From positions 496,001-560,000 of the forward strand of contig CAVQUX010000025.1 of assembly GCA_963716925.1 (NCBI GenBank): a DNA stretch of 64,000 nucleotides. Reading direction: 5' to 3'. The translations under genes and the position numbers were made by a program. How positions within the stretch are numbered: position 1 is the stretch's first letter; each line of letters opens with the position of its first letter. The DNA is from DAISKN01 sp963716925. GTDB lineage: Bacteria; Acidobacteriota; Vicinamibacteria; Marinacidobacterales; SMYC01. This document shows, piece after piece, positions 34,268 through 41,747 of this stretch. Below the pieces are notes generated by a model. That model did not search any database. It saw nothing but the letters and a program-made list of their open reading frames with translations, and was not told the DNA's origin.

Positions 34268-35227
34268 ATGTACGTGTTGGACGACCGAGCGGCGAAAGGC
34301 CTGGGCGTGGCCGTTCCCGGCTTCGCCGCCGAGGCGGCGACCGACGGCAGTCTCCAGGACTTGCGCCAGCTCGTCTACCAACGCCGGGTCGTCGTCCTGA
34401 AGGACCAGCGCCTGACCACGAGCCAGTTCGTCGATTTCTCGAAGAGGCTGGGGACCCCCGTACCCTATCTCCAGGAGAACTACCATCATCCGGATCACCC
34501 CCTCATCTTCGTTTCTTCGAACGTGCGAGTCGGAGGCAGGAAGATCGGCGTCGCTCGCACCGGCGGCTACTGGCATTCGGACACCGCGTTTCAGCAGAAG
34601 CCCGTGCCGCTCACCCTGCTCTACCCGCAGATCGTGCCGAAGAGGACGGCGAGATCGACGCTGTTCATCGATCTCGAGCGGGCGTATCGTGAGCTCCCGC
34701 CGCGCTTGAAAGAGCGCGTCGAAGGGAGCGTCTTCCTCCACAGCGGCCGATTGCGATACAAAGTCCGCGAGCAGGATGCGGGCTTCGATATCAGCGAGAT
34801 CCTGGCGATGATCGACCGGGTGCAGCCGCCCGCGAGGCACCCCGCAATCATCGTGCACCCGGTGACGGCGGAGAGGGGGATCTACGCGACCCGCGGCTTC
34901 ACCGTCGGAGTCGAGGGACTTCACGCTCGAGACGGCGATGAGCTCCTTTCGGAGCTCTTCGACTTCGTCGAACAGGACCGTTTCATCACTGCCTTCACCT
35001 GGGAGCCGGGAGACATCATCCTCTGGGACAACCGCCTGCTGGCCCACCGTGCCTCGCGGAACGACTCGGCGAACGGGAACGTTGCCGCCGCGTCCGTTCG
35101 CGAGGAAGACACCCTGGTCTACCGGATCCTCATCGACGACGGCCACCCGATCTATCTCAACGCGCCGTCTACCCGGGCCGACGCCGACGACGAAAGAAAG
35201 GAGACCGCCCTTGCTCGCGACCCATAG
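34268..35227 (+). CDS. TauD/TfdA-family Fe(II)/2-oxoglutarate oxygenase, ScoE/Rv0097-like
   Basis: 319-residue non-haem iron oxygenase. The iron ligands are HxD at His103/Asp105 (GGYWHSDTAF) and His260 (ILWDNRLLAHRAS), with Arg286 placed to bind 2-oxoglutarate. Other stretches, NYHHPDHPLIFVSS and TLFIDLERAYRELP, recall Rv0097 of Mycobacterium and ScoE of Streptomyces, enzymes that oxidatively decarboxylate an N-carboxymethyl-3-amino-acyl group to an isonitrile. The next gene encodes an FcoT-like protein, the established partner. The N-terminus through VVVLKD fits the family, so the ATG at 34268 is good. A generic sulfonate dioxygenase is the alternative, made less likely by the pairing. Confidence 0.8.
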   Translation: MYVLDDRAAKGLGVAVPGFAAEAATDGSLQDLRQLVYQRRVVVLKDQRLTTSQFVDFSKRLGTPVPYLQENYHHPDHPLIFVSSNVRVGGRKIGVARTGGYWHSDTAFQQKPVPLTLLYPQIVPKRTARSTLFIDLERAYRELPPRLKERVEGSVFLHSGRLRYKVREQDAGFDISEILAMIDRVQPPARHPAIIVHPVTAERGIYATRGFTVGVEGLHARDGDELLSELFDFVEQDRFITAFTWEPGDIILWDNRLLAHRASRNDSANGNVAAASVREEDTLVYRILIDDGHPIYLNAPSTRADADDERKETALARDP

Positions 35228-35825
35228 CCTCGTCCCAGTCGATTCCCTGGACCCGGTCTTCATCGCGCAGGTACTCGAGCCCTATCGCCCCACCGGCACC
35301 GACTATCTCCGGAGCGCCTCGGTGATCCAGTCGTGCCTCTGGGACGACGGCGCAGACCAACGGCCGGTTCTCACCCTCAGCGGCCGGTACAGCATTCCCA
35401 CGAGCTGCTACATCCGGAACACGGGCCACTTCAACGCCGTCGAGTTCCTGATCTGCTACAACCAGCTCGCCTACGTCGCCTTCGGCCATATCGTCCGCGC
35501 GAGAATGCTCGAGGAGGAGGGTCTCGTGAACGTGAGCCCGGCGGCGCGCGACCAACTCTCGAAGCTGACCTTCGACGACTTCCGGAGACACCAGCTGGCC
35601 TCGATGCTCATCCTCAAGACGTCGACACGCTTCAAGGTACCTATCTCCGCCGGGAGCTTCACGGGAGAGCTCCAGCTGCTCAAGTTCTTCTATCGAAACG
35701 GAACGTGCTTCGCCACCAGCTTCTGCTCGTTCCGGGACGACCAGGGAGGGTACGCCGAGGGGGAGGTACTGCTCGGCTATCCGCTTCGTCCCCACGCGGT
35801 CCTCGACGGTTCGATCCTCCCTTGA
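35211..35825 (+). CDS. FcoT/ScoD-like hot-dog-fold enzyme
   Basis: 204-residue protein that I recognise as related to FcoT (Rv0098) by VLEPYRPTGTDYL near residue 21 and the highly conserved TGHFNAVEFLICYNQLAY (71-88), followed by FDDFRRHQLASMLILKTSTR. FcoT was first described as a long-chain acyl-CoA thioesterase. Homologues such as ScoD add glycine to an unsaturated acyl carrier, making the substrate of the adjacent oxygenase. The TTG start at 35211 is supported by AAGGAG at 35198-35203 and overlaps the oxygenase gene by 17 bp, so expression is coupled. Ligase, carrier and NRPS partners are not in the window. Confidence 0.83.
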   Translation: MLATHSLVPVDSLDPVFIAQVLEPYRPTGTDYLRSASVIQSCLWDDGADQRPVLTLSGRYSIPTSCYIRNTGHFNAVEFLICYNQLAYVAFGHIVRARMLEEEGLVNVSPAARDQLSKLTFDDFRRHQLASMLILKTSTRFKVPISAGSFTGELQLLKFFYRNGTCFATSFCSFRDDQGGYAEGEVLLGYPLRPHAVLDGSILP

Positions 35826-36088
35826 CGCGCCGCGGAGCCGCGCAATCGCGATCGGAGCGATCCGACCTCGTGTGGGGGCGCTTCAAGAGACGTGGTCAAA
35901 TGGAGTCGGACCATGGATATGAGCCGTTCCGACAGCTTCCTTCGAACCCGCACCATTCCTGTCCTCAGCTGTTGGCGGCGGCGCTTTGGTTCCTCGGCTT
36001 CTTCGCAGTCGTCGCGATCGTCAGCAACCGTTCCCGCTGTTCGAAGCCTCCCGCCGGGGGCGTCGACACCGTTCGCGCCCTGCTCGTC

Positions 36089-36144
36089 GGAAAGCTCGAC
36101 GCGTGCCGACTCCAGGAGAAGGGCTGGGAGAAGCGATTCTTGCT
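36089..36144 (+). pseudogene. Degenerate copy of the DCC gene 3' end
   Basis: This 56-bp stretch matches 33950-34004 at roughly four of five positions and would encode GKLDACRLQEKGWEKRFL, against GKLDACRLPEKGSEQRFL in the intact gene. It sits in an otherwise gene-poor stretch (35826-36159). That stretch also has an open frame from the ATG at 35901 with one hydrophobic segment (LWFLGFFAVVAIVSN) running into the copy, which may be a decayed or chimeric small gene. I see no other feature there. Confidence 0.55.
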
Positions 36145-36159
36145 TAACCACAGGGCACA

Positions 36160-36504
36160 TTACGCCGCGTCGTCGGAGTCATCGGGCCGATGGTGCGCCA
36201 CGGCATCCACGAAGGTTGGCGGTCTGGGAACCGGCATCGCCATGGCCGCCGCTCGTCGTGGTGGATCGCCGCCCCCGAGATCGAAGTGACGTTCCGCCTT
36301 CCTCTCGAGCCATTCGGCACGGCGAGTGTTCCCGCGGAGGCGGTGGTGGCGCGCCAACCGGCCGTACCGGTCGGCAAGGTAGAGGTGCACCTCGGGATTC
36401 AGCAGCCTTCGCCCGGTCGGGTTGGCGATCCAGACGAGTGCAAGGGTGGACCCGATATCGAGGCGTAGCCGCCACGGCGACGGCTCATCGTGGTGTCCGC
36501 TCAT
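36160..36504 (-). CDS. Small hypothetical protein
   Basis: 114-residue protein without a recognised function. A hydrophobic N-terminal stretch (LRLDIGSTLALVWIANP) could anchor it. The middle (VHLYLADRYGRLARHHRLRG) looks like a TPR-type helix pair. The C-terminus is proline-rich (AAAMAMPVPRPPTFVDAV). It lies 19 bp after a tiny membrane-protein gene on the same strand, so they may form one unit. The coding call rests on this helix pair and composition. Confidence 0.5.
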   Translation of the reverse strand: MSGHHDEPSPWRLRLDIGSTLALVWIANPTGRRLLNPEVHLYLADRYGRLARHHRLRGNTRRAEWLERKAERHFDLGGGDPPRRAAAMAMPVPRPPTFVDAVAHHRPDDSDDAA

Positions 36505-36523
36505 GAGAAGGCCTGGCGTGCAT

Positions 36524-36676
36524 TCAACCCAGCCCCCACAGGATGTCGAGCAGGTTCGTTATCCAGTCCCACGTCTTGCGCGCAGCACTTCTCTCATTGC
36601 GGCGCAGACTGCGGAAGTAATCGACCGTCACGCCCACGATCAGCGCTGTAGCGATGAGGAGCGTCAATAGCTTCAC
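36524..36676 (-). CDS. 50-residue single-span membrane peptide
   Basis: Short frame from the GTG at 36676. It has one transmembrane helix (LLTLLIATALIVGVTVDYF), then a basic stretch (RSLRRNERSAARK) and an amphipathic tail rich in Trp (TWDWITNLLDILWGLG). Topology would be N-out with the basic part in the cytoplasm. No family is recognised. It sits just upstream of the 114-residue hypothetical gene on the same strand. The coding call rests on composition and position only. Confidence 0.45.
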   Translation of the reverse strand: MKLLTLLIATALIVGVTVDYFRSLRRNERSAARKTWDWITNLLDILWGLG

Positions 36677-36701
36677 GACATCTATCCACGAACGCAGGGC
36701 T

Positions 36702-37469
36702 TCACCGGGCTATGGGCTCCAACCCACTCTTCGCGACGGTGCCAGCGGCTTCCGGCGACCCCAGCAACCTTATGAGCGAGCGCGCGGCATCCGGGCTCCT
36801 GGAAGCCGGCCGCAACGCCGGCGGAGAACACCGTCACCCTCTGCACCTCCGGCGGCAGCGGCCCGACGTAGTCGATACCAGGCACCGGCAAGAGCTCGCT
36901 GATCTGTTGGAACCCGATCTCCGCGTCTCCACGCGCAACGACGGCGCCGACGCGCTCCCGCTACGATCCTCCGACTCTTTCCCATCACCTGATCCGCGAT
37001 CCCAAGGCGCTGAAAGAGCTCCGTTGACAGATACCGCCCGCTGACGCTGGCGGAGTACGCGATGGATTCGGCCTCGAGGAGAGTGCGCCGCAGAGCCTCG
37101 ACCGAGCTGATGTCCGGCTTGGGCGCACCCGCCCGTACGGCCATCCCGATACCCGATCGCGCGAGGGCGACCCGGCTGTCGGCCATCACCCAGCCGTCCT
37201 CGATCATCTGCTCCAGAGAGGCGTCCGCCACGATGACGACATCCACGGGCTCCCCACGCTGAATGCGATTCGGAATGGAATCGGGTCCCGTACCCATCGA
37301 CGTCGCGGCCGTCACGATGTCGGTTTCGGTGACGCGTTCCAGCTCGGGGATGAGCTCGAGGTAGGCCGCCGTGAAGGCACCGGATGTCATGACGATGACG
37401 TCGTCCGCGGGAGCAGCCCCGACAAGGAGCAGGTATGCTGACGGCGACGCACGCGCACCTTCTGGACAA
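36702..37469 (-). pseudogene. ModA-like periplasmic solute-binding protein interrupted by three +1 frameshifts
   Basis: Removing one base near each of 37440, 36960 and 36800 gives 255 codons from the GTG at 37469 to the TGA at 36702. The product would have a signal peptide (RCACVAVSAYLLLVGAAPA), then VIVMTSGAFTAAYLELIPEL, PVDVVIVADASLEQMI, the hinge region GIGMAVRAGAPKPDI, SIAYSASVSGRYLSTELFQR and PGIDYVGPLPPEVQ. This matches the type II binding proteins related to ModA (molybdate or other oxyanions). No transporter genes are adjacent, so it may be a stand-alone binding protein. The frameshifts fit the window-wide error pattern. Confidence 0.72.
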
Positions 37470-37493
37470 GACTGGCTTTCACGAACATCAACG

Positions 37494-38081
37494 TCAATCG
37501 GTGACCGGCGGACGGGGCCAGATGACCTTTCCGACGACCGCGGAAAACGGAATGGGGCCGACAAAACGGCTGTCGTAGGCGTTGAAGCGGTTGTCCCCCA
37601 TCACGAAGAGCTGATCACCTCCCACCTCGACGGCTTGCGCCGGCGGAACGTGCTCGGGCGCTCTTGCCATCGCCACCATGAACGAAACTCCGCCCGCTCG
37701 TTCGATATGGATCGACATTCCATCCTCTTCTCGGACCAGCTCCCGCGTCACGCTCTCGTCGTTCACGACGAGCGAGTCCCCGGCGGTAACGACACGATCC
37801 CCGGGCAGACCGACGACGCGCCATATGTACAGGTACCGGGCTCCATTTTGAATCTGGACGAAGACGACGACGTCTCCGCGGGAAACCTCCTCCACTCGGC
37901 CGTACGGTCGCCTTGCCGTGACCAAATAGGACCCCTTCGGGAAAGTGGGATACATGCCGGTCTGCGGGATGAAGTGCACATCCACGAAGAACAGGCGCAG
38001 CGCCACCAGCGCGACCCCGCCGGTCATGATCAGCGCGGCGAGTAAGACGGAGAAAAGGATGAGGAGCCGTTTCTTCACCAC
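37494..38081 (-). CDS. Signal peptidase I-like (S26) protein without catalytic Ser and Lys
   Basis: 195-residue protein with one N-terminal membrane helix (LLILFSVLLAALIMTGGVAL). The S26 boxes are easy to align: the serine box reads IPQTGMYPTF with Gly42 where the nucleophile Ser should be, and the lysine box reads YIWRVVGLPGD with Trp87 for the general-base Lys. The structural MGDNR box at 161-165 and SRFVGPIP are kept. It cannot use the known Ser/Lys mechanism. A non-catalytic role, for example binding signal peptides or regulating a protease, is inference. It is upstream of the ModA-like gene on the same strand. Confidence 0.8.
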   Translation of the reverse strand: MVKKRLLILFSVLLAALIMTGGVALVALRLFFVDVHFIPQTGMYPTFPKGSYLVTARRPYGRVEEVSRGDVVVFVQIQNGARYLYIWRVVGLPGDRVVTAGDSLVVNDESVTRELVREEDGMSIHIERAGGVSFMVAMARAPEHVPPAQAVEVGGDQLFVMGDNRFNAYDSRFVGPIPFSAVVGKVIWPRPPVTD

Positions 38082-38131
38082 TCACCTTCCGATGAGATCT
38101 CTCAGCAGGAGTACCATTCTGTGACTGCGCG

Positions 38132-38641
38132 TCAGTCACTCATCCAGGTTCGCTCGAAGGCATTGGATTTCGCGTTCCACCAGAAGAACGAATTGGCGCT
38201 CTCGAAGGCGAAGAAGTCGAGCCCCGGAAGAACCAGCGTGAGCTTCTCCGGCTCATCCGGTTTACAGTCCCAGTACCCCTTGCCGCAAGCGGTCTCGTAC
38301 TGCCCGGGTTCGACGACACCCAAACCAAAGCGCTGAGCCGGTGAATCACCACGGCCCTCCTCGAGCTTGTGGACCACGAGCTCGCCATCACGCTGGCCCA
38401 GGAAGACGAATAAGCCCCAGCCCTTCGCAGACTCACGAAGGAGGATCCATGCCTCGTCAGGAAGTCCGTCACCGTTGAAGTCTGCTTCGGTGCGGAAGGG
38501 TATCGGGATCTCGGATTGGAACGTCTCCCAGTCGCCGCTGCGGTCGGCGTCCGTCGGATACCGATAGCCTTCAGGCAACGATGGGGCTGTGCTCAGAGTC
38601 GCCATAAAAAAGGCCGTGAGGTGTGAGCCCAGGAGCTGCAT
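38132..38641 (-). CDS. Exported hypothetical protein with FG-GAP-like calcium loop
   Basis: 169-residue protein. A hydrophobic start (LLGSHLTAFFMATLSTAPSL) may be a signal peptide. The segment FRTEADFNGDGLPDEAWILL is a DxNxDGxxD-type loop as found in FG-GAP and dockerin-like repeats. Two cysteines (ACGKGYWDCKP) could pair. No enzyme motif is visible. Its isolated position between the signal-peptidase-like gene and another exported hypothetical gives no functional hint. Confidence 0.55.
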   Translation of the reverse strand: MQLLGSHLTAFFMATLSTAPSLPEGYRYPTDADRSGDWETFQSEIPIPFRTEADFNGDGLPDEAWILLRESAKGWGLFVFLGQRDGELVVHKLEEGRGDSPAQRFGLGVVEPGQYETACGKGYWDCKPDEPEKLTLVLPGLDFFAFESANSFFWWNAKSNAFERTWMSD

Positions 38642-38655
38642 GCTTCTCCCTGACG

Positions 38656-39510
38656 TCAGCTTAGTCGTGGAGCCAAGTGCCGTTCTCGCTTCTTCGGTAA
38701 GAAACTGACGTGCTCATTGCACAGCGTTCGACCCAGAGAACAATCTCCGAAACACCCTCCCGTTTCGGCCATATCTCGAACGGTCGGCAGCATCGCTTGC
38801 GTCTCGGCCTCGATGCAGCGGCGGTCCCGTGGGTCACAGTCTGTATCGTACTCAATGTGAAGCTCTGCGCTGCTAGAGTCGGAACTGTCGACCTCGATAT
38901 GCGTTGCACGCAGTCGCTTACCGTCCGGCCCGGGCAAATCTCGAACAGCCGGTTCGAGGGTGCACTGCCACAAGGTAACGTAGGCCACCCATTGGCCGTC
39001 CTGAAGTCCTATCGACGCGTCAAGGGCTCGTTGGTACCCGTCGCGTTCCCATGCGAAGGACTGCACTCGAACATCCTCCACAGAGAACTCGTGGGTCACA
39101 GTCTCCGCTGGCTCCATCGCCTCGATGACCATGTTGCGGTCTCGAAACGCCTCATCGATCACTTTCGGGCACGTAGCGACACTGACGGCCATAAGCGTAC
39201 GCGCTTCATTTGGCCGGTCGAACGCCAGGGAAGGACATATCTCGCAACTCTGACAGCAGTTCAGGACTGCTCGAAAGCCTTCGTCTGTCGAACAATTCTT
39301 GCAGAACGGCCGCAAATCTCTCGAAATAGGCCATACGGACTCCAAGGTAGCCTCATCGAGTTCGCGCCAATCGAGTCGTGACAAACCACGTACCGCGTCG
39401 AGTGTCGACTGAATCCCCGCGCAAGGCGGAGTCTCTTCCGACGAACGACAGGCGTGCGAGATCGGGACGAGAATGACGAACGCGAACGCAGCACTTGTCC
39501 GTTGATTCAT
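38656..39510 (-). CDS. Cysteine-rich hypothetical lipoprotein
   Basis: 284-residue protein with a possible lipoprotein signal (FAFVILVPISHAC). It carries about a dozen further cysteines, with a cluster FCKNCSTDEG and LNCCQSCEICPSL near residues 70-95, plus CDPRDRRC and CFGDCSLGRTLC toward the end. The spacing does not match a cytochrome CxxCH site. Disulfide-bonded or metal-binding use is possible. No family is recognised. It lies 14 bp upstream of the calcium-loop hypothetical gene on the same strand. Confidence 0.5.
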   Translation of the reverse strand: MNQRTSAAFAFVILVPISHACRSSEETPPCAGIQSTLDAVRGLSRLDWRELDEATLESVWPISRDLRPFCKNCSTDEGFRAVLNCCQSCEICPSLAFDRPNEARTLMAVSVATCPKVIDEAFRDRNMVIEAMEPAETVTHEFSVEDVRVQSFAWERDGYQRALDASIGLQDGQWVAYVTLWQCTLEPAVRDLPGPDGKRLRATHIEVDSSDSSSAELHIEYDTDCDPRDRRCIEAETQAMLPTVRDMAETGGCFGDCSLGRTLCNEHVSFLPKKRERHLAPRLS

Positions 39511-39621
39511 CGCAGTTGCTCGCCGTCGCGCTGGGGACGATGGCCAAGTAGCCCGCCAGCATCGCGCTCAAGAATCTCATCGGTTCGCCCCTGTTCGCCC
39601 GAGCTCCCCTGCATTAAGGCG

Positions 39622-39847
39622 TTATTCATACAGCGCCGGAGCAACGATGATGCTAAACGGGAACAAGAATCGCGATGGCGAGCCCGAGAAGCACCACCAA
39701 GATGAAGAGCACGATCCAAGGAAGGAAATGGCGCCGTGTCCGCCCTTCTTCCCGTGGAGCAAACTGGAAAGCCGGTCCATCGAAATGCACTCCGCAGCTT
39801 CGGCACCGCCTGGCCTCGCCGTCTACGAACTCGCCGCACCGAGGGCA
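39622..39847 (-). repeat. Duplicated segment, copy 1 (zinc-ribbon gene body)
   Basis: This 226-bp stretch is closely similar to 41395-41621 in the same orientation, covering the 3' two thirds of the zinc-ribbon gene and about 30 bp beyond it. Copy 2 is one base longer because of an extra C near 41505. Confidence 0.85.
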
Positions 39848-39902
39848 TCGTACGGTCCCGGAGTCGACGGGGACAACACGGGGTACGGGGGGCGCGAGCC
39901 AT
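39653..39902 (-). pseudogene. Zinc-ribbon single-span membrane protein, copy 1, with one +1 indel
   Basis: About 82 residues if one C is removed from the C6 run near 39888. The start would be MARAPVPRVVPVDSGTV. Two CxxC pairs (CPRCGEFVD and CRSCGVHF) form a zinc ribbon, followed by DGPAFQFAPREEG and a C-terminal membrane helix (FLPWIVLFILVVLLGLAIAI). This tail-anchored design places the ribbon in the cytoplasm. Function is unknown. A second copy lies at 41426-41705. The frame break is most likely a homopolymer error. Confidence 0.6.
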
Positions 39903-39935
39903 GGGTTTCAACGGGAATTGGATCGCCACCCCGTG

Positions 39936-40163
39936 TCAACGCGAGCCGGCACCCTTGGTCTCTCGCCTTCTTTGTGCCCAAAGAATGCTCGTGCCGAGTG
40001 CGAGCGCAACGACGCCGACCGTGAAGAGCGGCATGTAGACCGGCACAAGGGTAAGCCCCGCTATGAAGATCGTGCCGATGAAACCGCCGGTGAGGCGCTC
40101 GACCACCCGGAGTCCGACCAGGAGAACACCGATGACAAGGAGTAGAGCACCCACTCCTCTCAT
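39936..40163 (-). CDS. Small two-span membrane protein
   Basis: 75-residue protein with two hydrophobic helices (VGALLLVIGVLLVGLRVVE and MPLFTVGVVALALGTSILWA) and a basic C-terminus (QRRRETKGAGSR). The ATG at 40163 was chosen because longer frames upstream are arginine-rich antisense-type sequence. No family is recognised. It ends 33 bp before the first zinc-ribbon gene on the same strand, so the two small membrane proteins may be coexpressed. Confidence 0.5.
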   Translation of the reverse strand: MRGVGALLLVIGVLLVGLRVVERLTGGFIGTIFIAGLTLVPVYMPLFTVGVVALALGTSILWAQRRRETKGAGSR

Positions 40164-40231
40164 TGCGGCTCGCACTAGAGAGACAGTGCTCAGGCGTCCC
40201 GCTCCTCGAGAAAACGCGCGCTTGTGTTCGG

Positions 40232-40630
40232 TCACATTGCGCCTGCTTCCTGCAACCGCAAACGCATCTCGACCCGTGAGTGTTCGTTCATGGAGAGCAG
40301 TCGCACCGTTGCCCGCCCTCTCGGCGTCCGCGCAACGATCATCGAACGATCGAAGGAGAAATGATCGGACCAAATGTCTCGGCGCGGATGGAAGAGTGCG
40401 ACGACCCGCCCACTTTCCGGATCGACACTCGTGAGATTCGGTCCTTTGTACGCGTTGCAATCAGGGCAAGCCAACGCGAGGTTCGATGAATCGTCGTCGC
40501 CACCGTGCTGTCGAGCCCTGACGTGTTCGATGTGGAAAGTCAGGAAAGGGGCGGCCCCTTGGGGCAAGCGGCAATACTCACAACGGTGCGCCGCGCGGCG
40601 TCGCACCAGCTCTCGGAGCGACGCCTCCAT
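40232..40630 (-). CDS. HNH endonuclease
   Basis: 132-residue nuclease of the HNH family. A first zinc pair CEYCRL near residue 17 and a second CPDCNAYKG near residue 55 frame the catalytic stretch HIEHVRARQHGGDDDSSNLA, with the metal-binding histidine and the final N of the HNH motif. Small stand-alone HNH proteins of this kind occur in accessory regions and have unclear targets. It follows an 87-residue hypothetical gene by 3 bp and is probably cotranslated with it. Confidence 0.82.
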   Translation of the reverse strand: MEASLRELVRRRAAHRCEYCRLPQGAAPFLTFHIEHVRARQHGGDDDSSNLALACPDCNAYKGPNLTSVDPESGRVVALFHPRRDIWSDHFSFDRSMIVARTPRGRATVRLLSMNEHSRVEMRLRLQEAGAM

Positions 40631-40633
40631 CTA

Positions 40634-40897
40634 TTAGGTGGGCTGTTCGGTAAGGAGCTTACGAGCCTTTGCCTGAAGGATCGTGACGAAATGGAAGGCC
40701 TCACGGTATCGGTCGTACTCCGCCCGTTCCTCGGTCGACAGCGTACCTTCGTTGGCCTTGTCCGCCAGTTCGTCCACCCGCGCTTGCGTCTCAGCGTCGG
40801 CGCGCAGGGCCACGAGCTTCGCCGCCACGTCTGGCGTCAGGCAGTCCGTGATCGGCTCGAGAACGCGGTCCAGAATAGAGTGGTCGGGCCCCGACAT
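40634..40897 (-). CDS. Small helical partner of the HNH endonuclease
   Basis: 87-residue acidic helical protein (LVALRADAETQARVDELADK, STEERAEYDRYREAFHFVTI). No catalytic motif is visible. It ends 3 bp before the HNH gene. The arrangement of a small helical protein immediately upstream of an HNH nuclease suggests an inhibitor, adaptor or DNA-binding partner, but this rests on position alone. I have the impression the pair recurs in other bacteria, which would need checking. Confidence 0.6.
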   Translation of the reverse strand: MSGPDHSILDRVLEPITDCLTPDVAAKLVALRADAETQARVDELADKANEGTLSTEERAEYDRYREAFHFVTILQAKARKLLTEQPT

Positions 40898-41394
40898 TTT
40901 CCTTTCCTCGTATTGTACCGCGAACCGGCCATCTCGCTAAACGGCAGATTCGCGGCGGGCGCGACCGTCGACTCGTCGAGCAGTGCTGTTTATCGGCGCG
41001 GGGTTGAACAGCGGTAGCTGTGCCAACGACGTCCCAAGGGATTCTCCGCAGTGGTCATGATGGCCGTCAACACCCACAAGTGCGTTACCGCGAGGACCGC
41101 GAACTCAGTGCCGCCTCATGTACGCCAGCCGCGTCCTCGGCATCGACTTCCTCGACGAAGAAGGTCAGCAGCGTAGGCTCGGCCAATTTGGCCTTATGAA
41201 TCTGCCTTTCGGGCAGCTTCGTCGGCCGCTCCTTCGTCCGGTTAACGAAAAGCCACGCCGCGGGCCGCTGCTGAAATTGAAGTATACACTTCCTTCTGTG
41301 AGGAGTCGGCTACGCCGGCCGTCTGCTTCACCGCGGTATTCGGCTGCGCCGTTTTGCTTCGGCGGAGCCATTGCTTGACAATGCTGCAGCCGCC
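40898..41394. other. About 500 bp without a supportable gene
   Basis: Between the HNH-pair gene and the second zinc-ribbon copy. Short open frames exist on both strands (for example 41118-41378 plus and 41165-41371 minus), but none shows a family motif or a convincing start. The minus strand around 41100-41190 reads FFVEEVDAEDAAGVHEA, which could be a gene fragment. I see no hairpin or repeat of note. Confidence 0.5.
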
Positions 41395-41621
41395 TTATTC
41401 ATACAGCGCCGGAGCGACGATGGTGCTAAACGGGCACAAGGATCGCGATGGCCAATCCGAGGAACACCACCAAGATGAAGAGCACGATCCAAGGAAGGAA
41501 ATGGCGCCCGCGTCCGCCACTCTTCCCGCGGAGCAAACTGGAAAGCCGGTCCATCGAAATGCACTCCGCAGCTTCGGCACCGCCTAGCATCGCAATCTAC
41601 GGACTCGCCGCACCGAGGGCA
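41395..41621 (-). repeat. Duplicated segment, copy 2 (zinc-ribbon gene body)
   Basis: This 227-bp stretch is closely similar to 39622-39847. The extra base relative to copy 1 lies in GCGCCC near 41505 (GCGCC in copy 1) and is what breaks the reading frame of this copy. Confidence 0.85.
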
Positions 41622-41705
41622 CGGCACACTCGCCGAGTCGACTGGGAAAACCCGGGTTCCGGGGTTGGGGAACTGGCGGATTTTCCTCTCGTCCTCCTGC
41701 GCCAT
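41426..41705 (-). pseudogene. Zinc-ribbon single-span membrane protein, copy 2, with one +1 indel
   Basis: About 92 residues when the extra C near 41505 is removed. The N-terminus MAQEDERKIRQFPNPGTR differs from copy 1. The ribbon CPRCGESVD and CRSCGVHFD and the linker DGPAFQFAPREEW are shared. After the correction the C-terminus becomes FLPWIVLFILVVFLGLAIAI, again a tail anchor. The two copies are separated by the HNH pair and a small membrane protein, all on the same strand, so the whole 39.6-41.7 kb stretch may be the product of local duplication. Confidence 0.62.
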
Positions 41706-41747
41706 TGGGACTCCCGATACCCTCGTTAGTCGGCGATGAACCTAGAG

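Noticed and set aside
35901..36289. Small gene with one membrane helix downstream of the FcoT-like gene
   Set aside because: The frame runs into the degenerate DCC copy and then into sequence antisense to a better-supported gene, so I report it only as possible remnant coding sequence.
41118..41378. 86-codon plus-strand frame
   Set aside because: No family motif, no ribosome binding site of note, and composition typical of non-coding read-through in this GC range.
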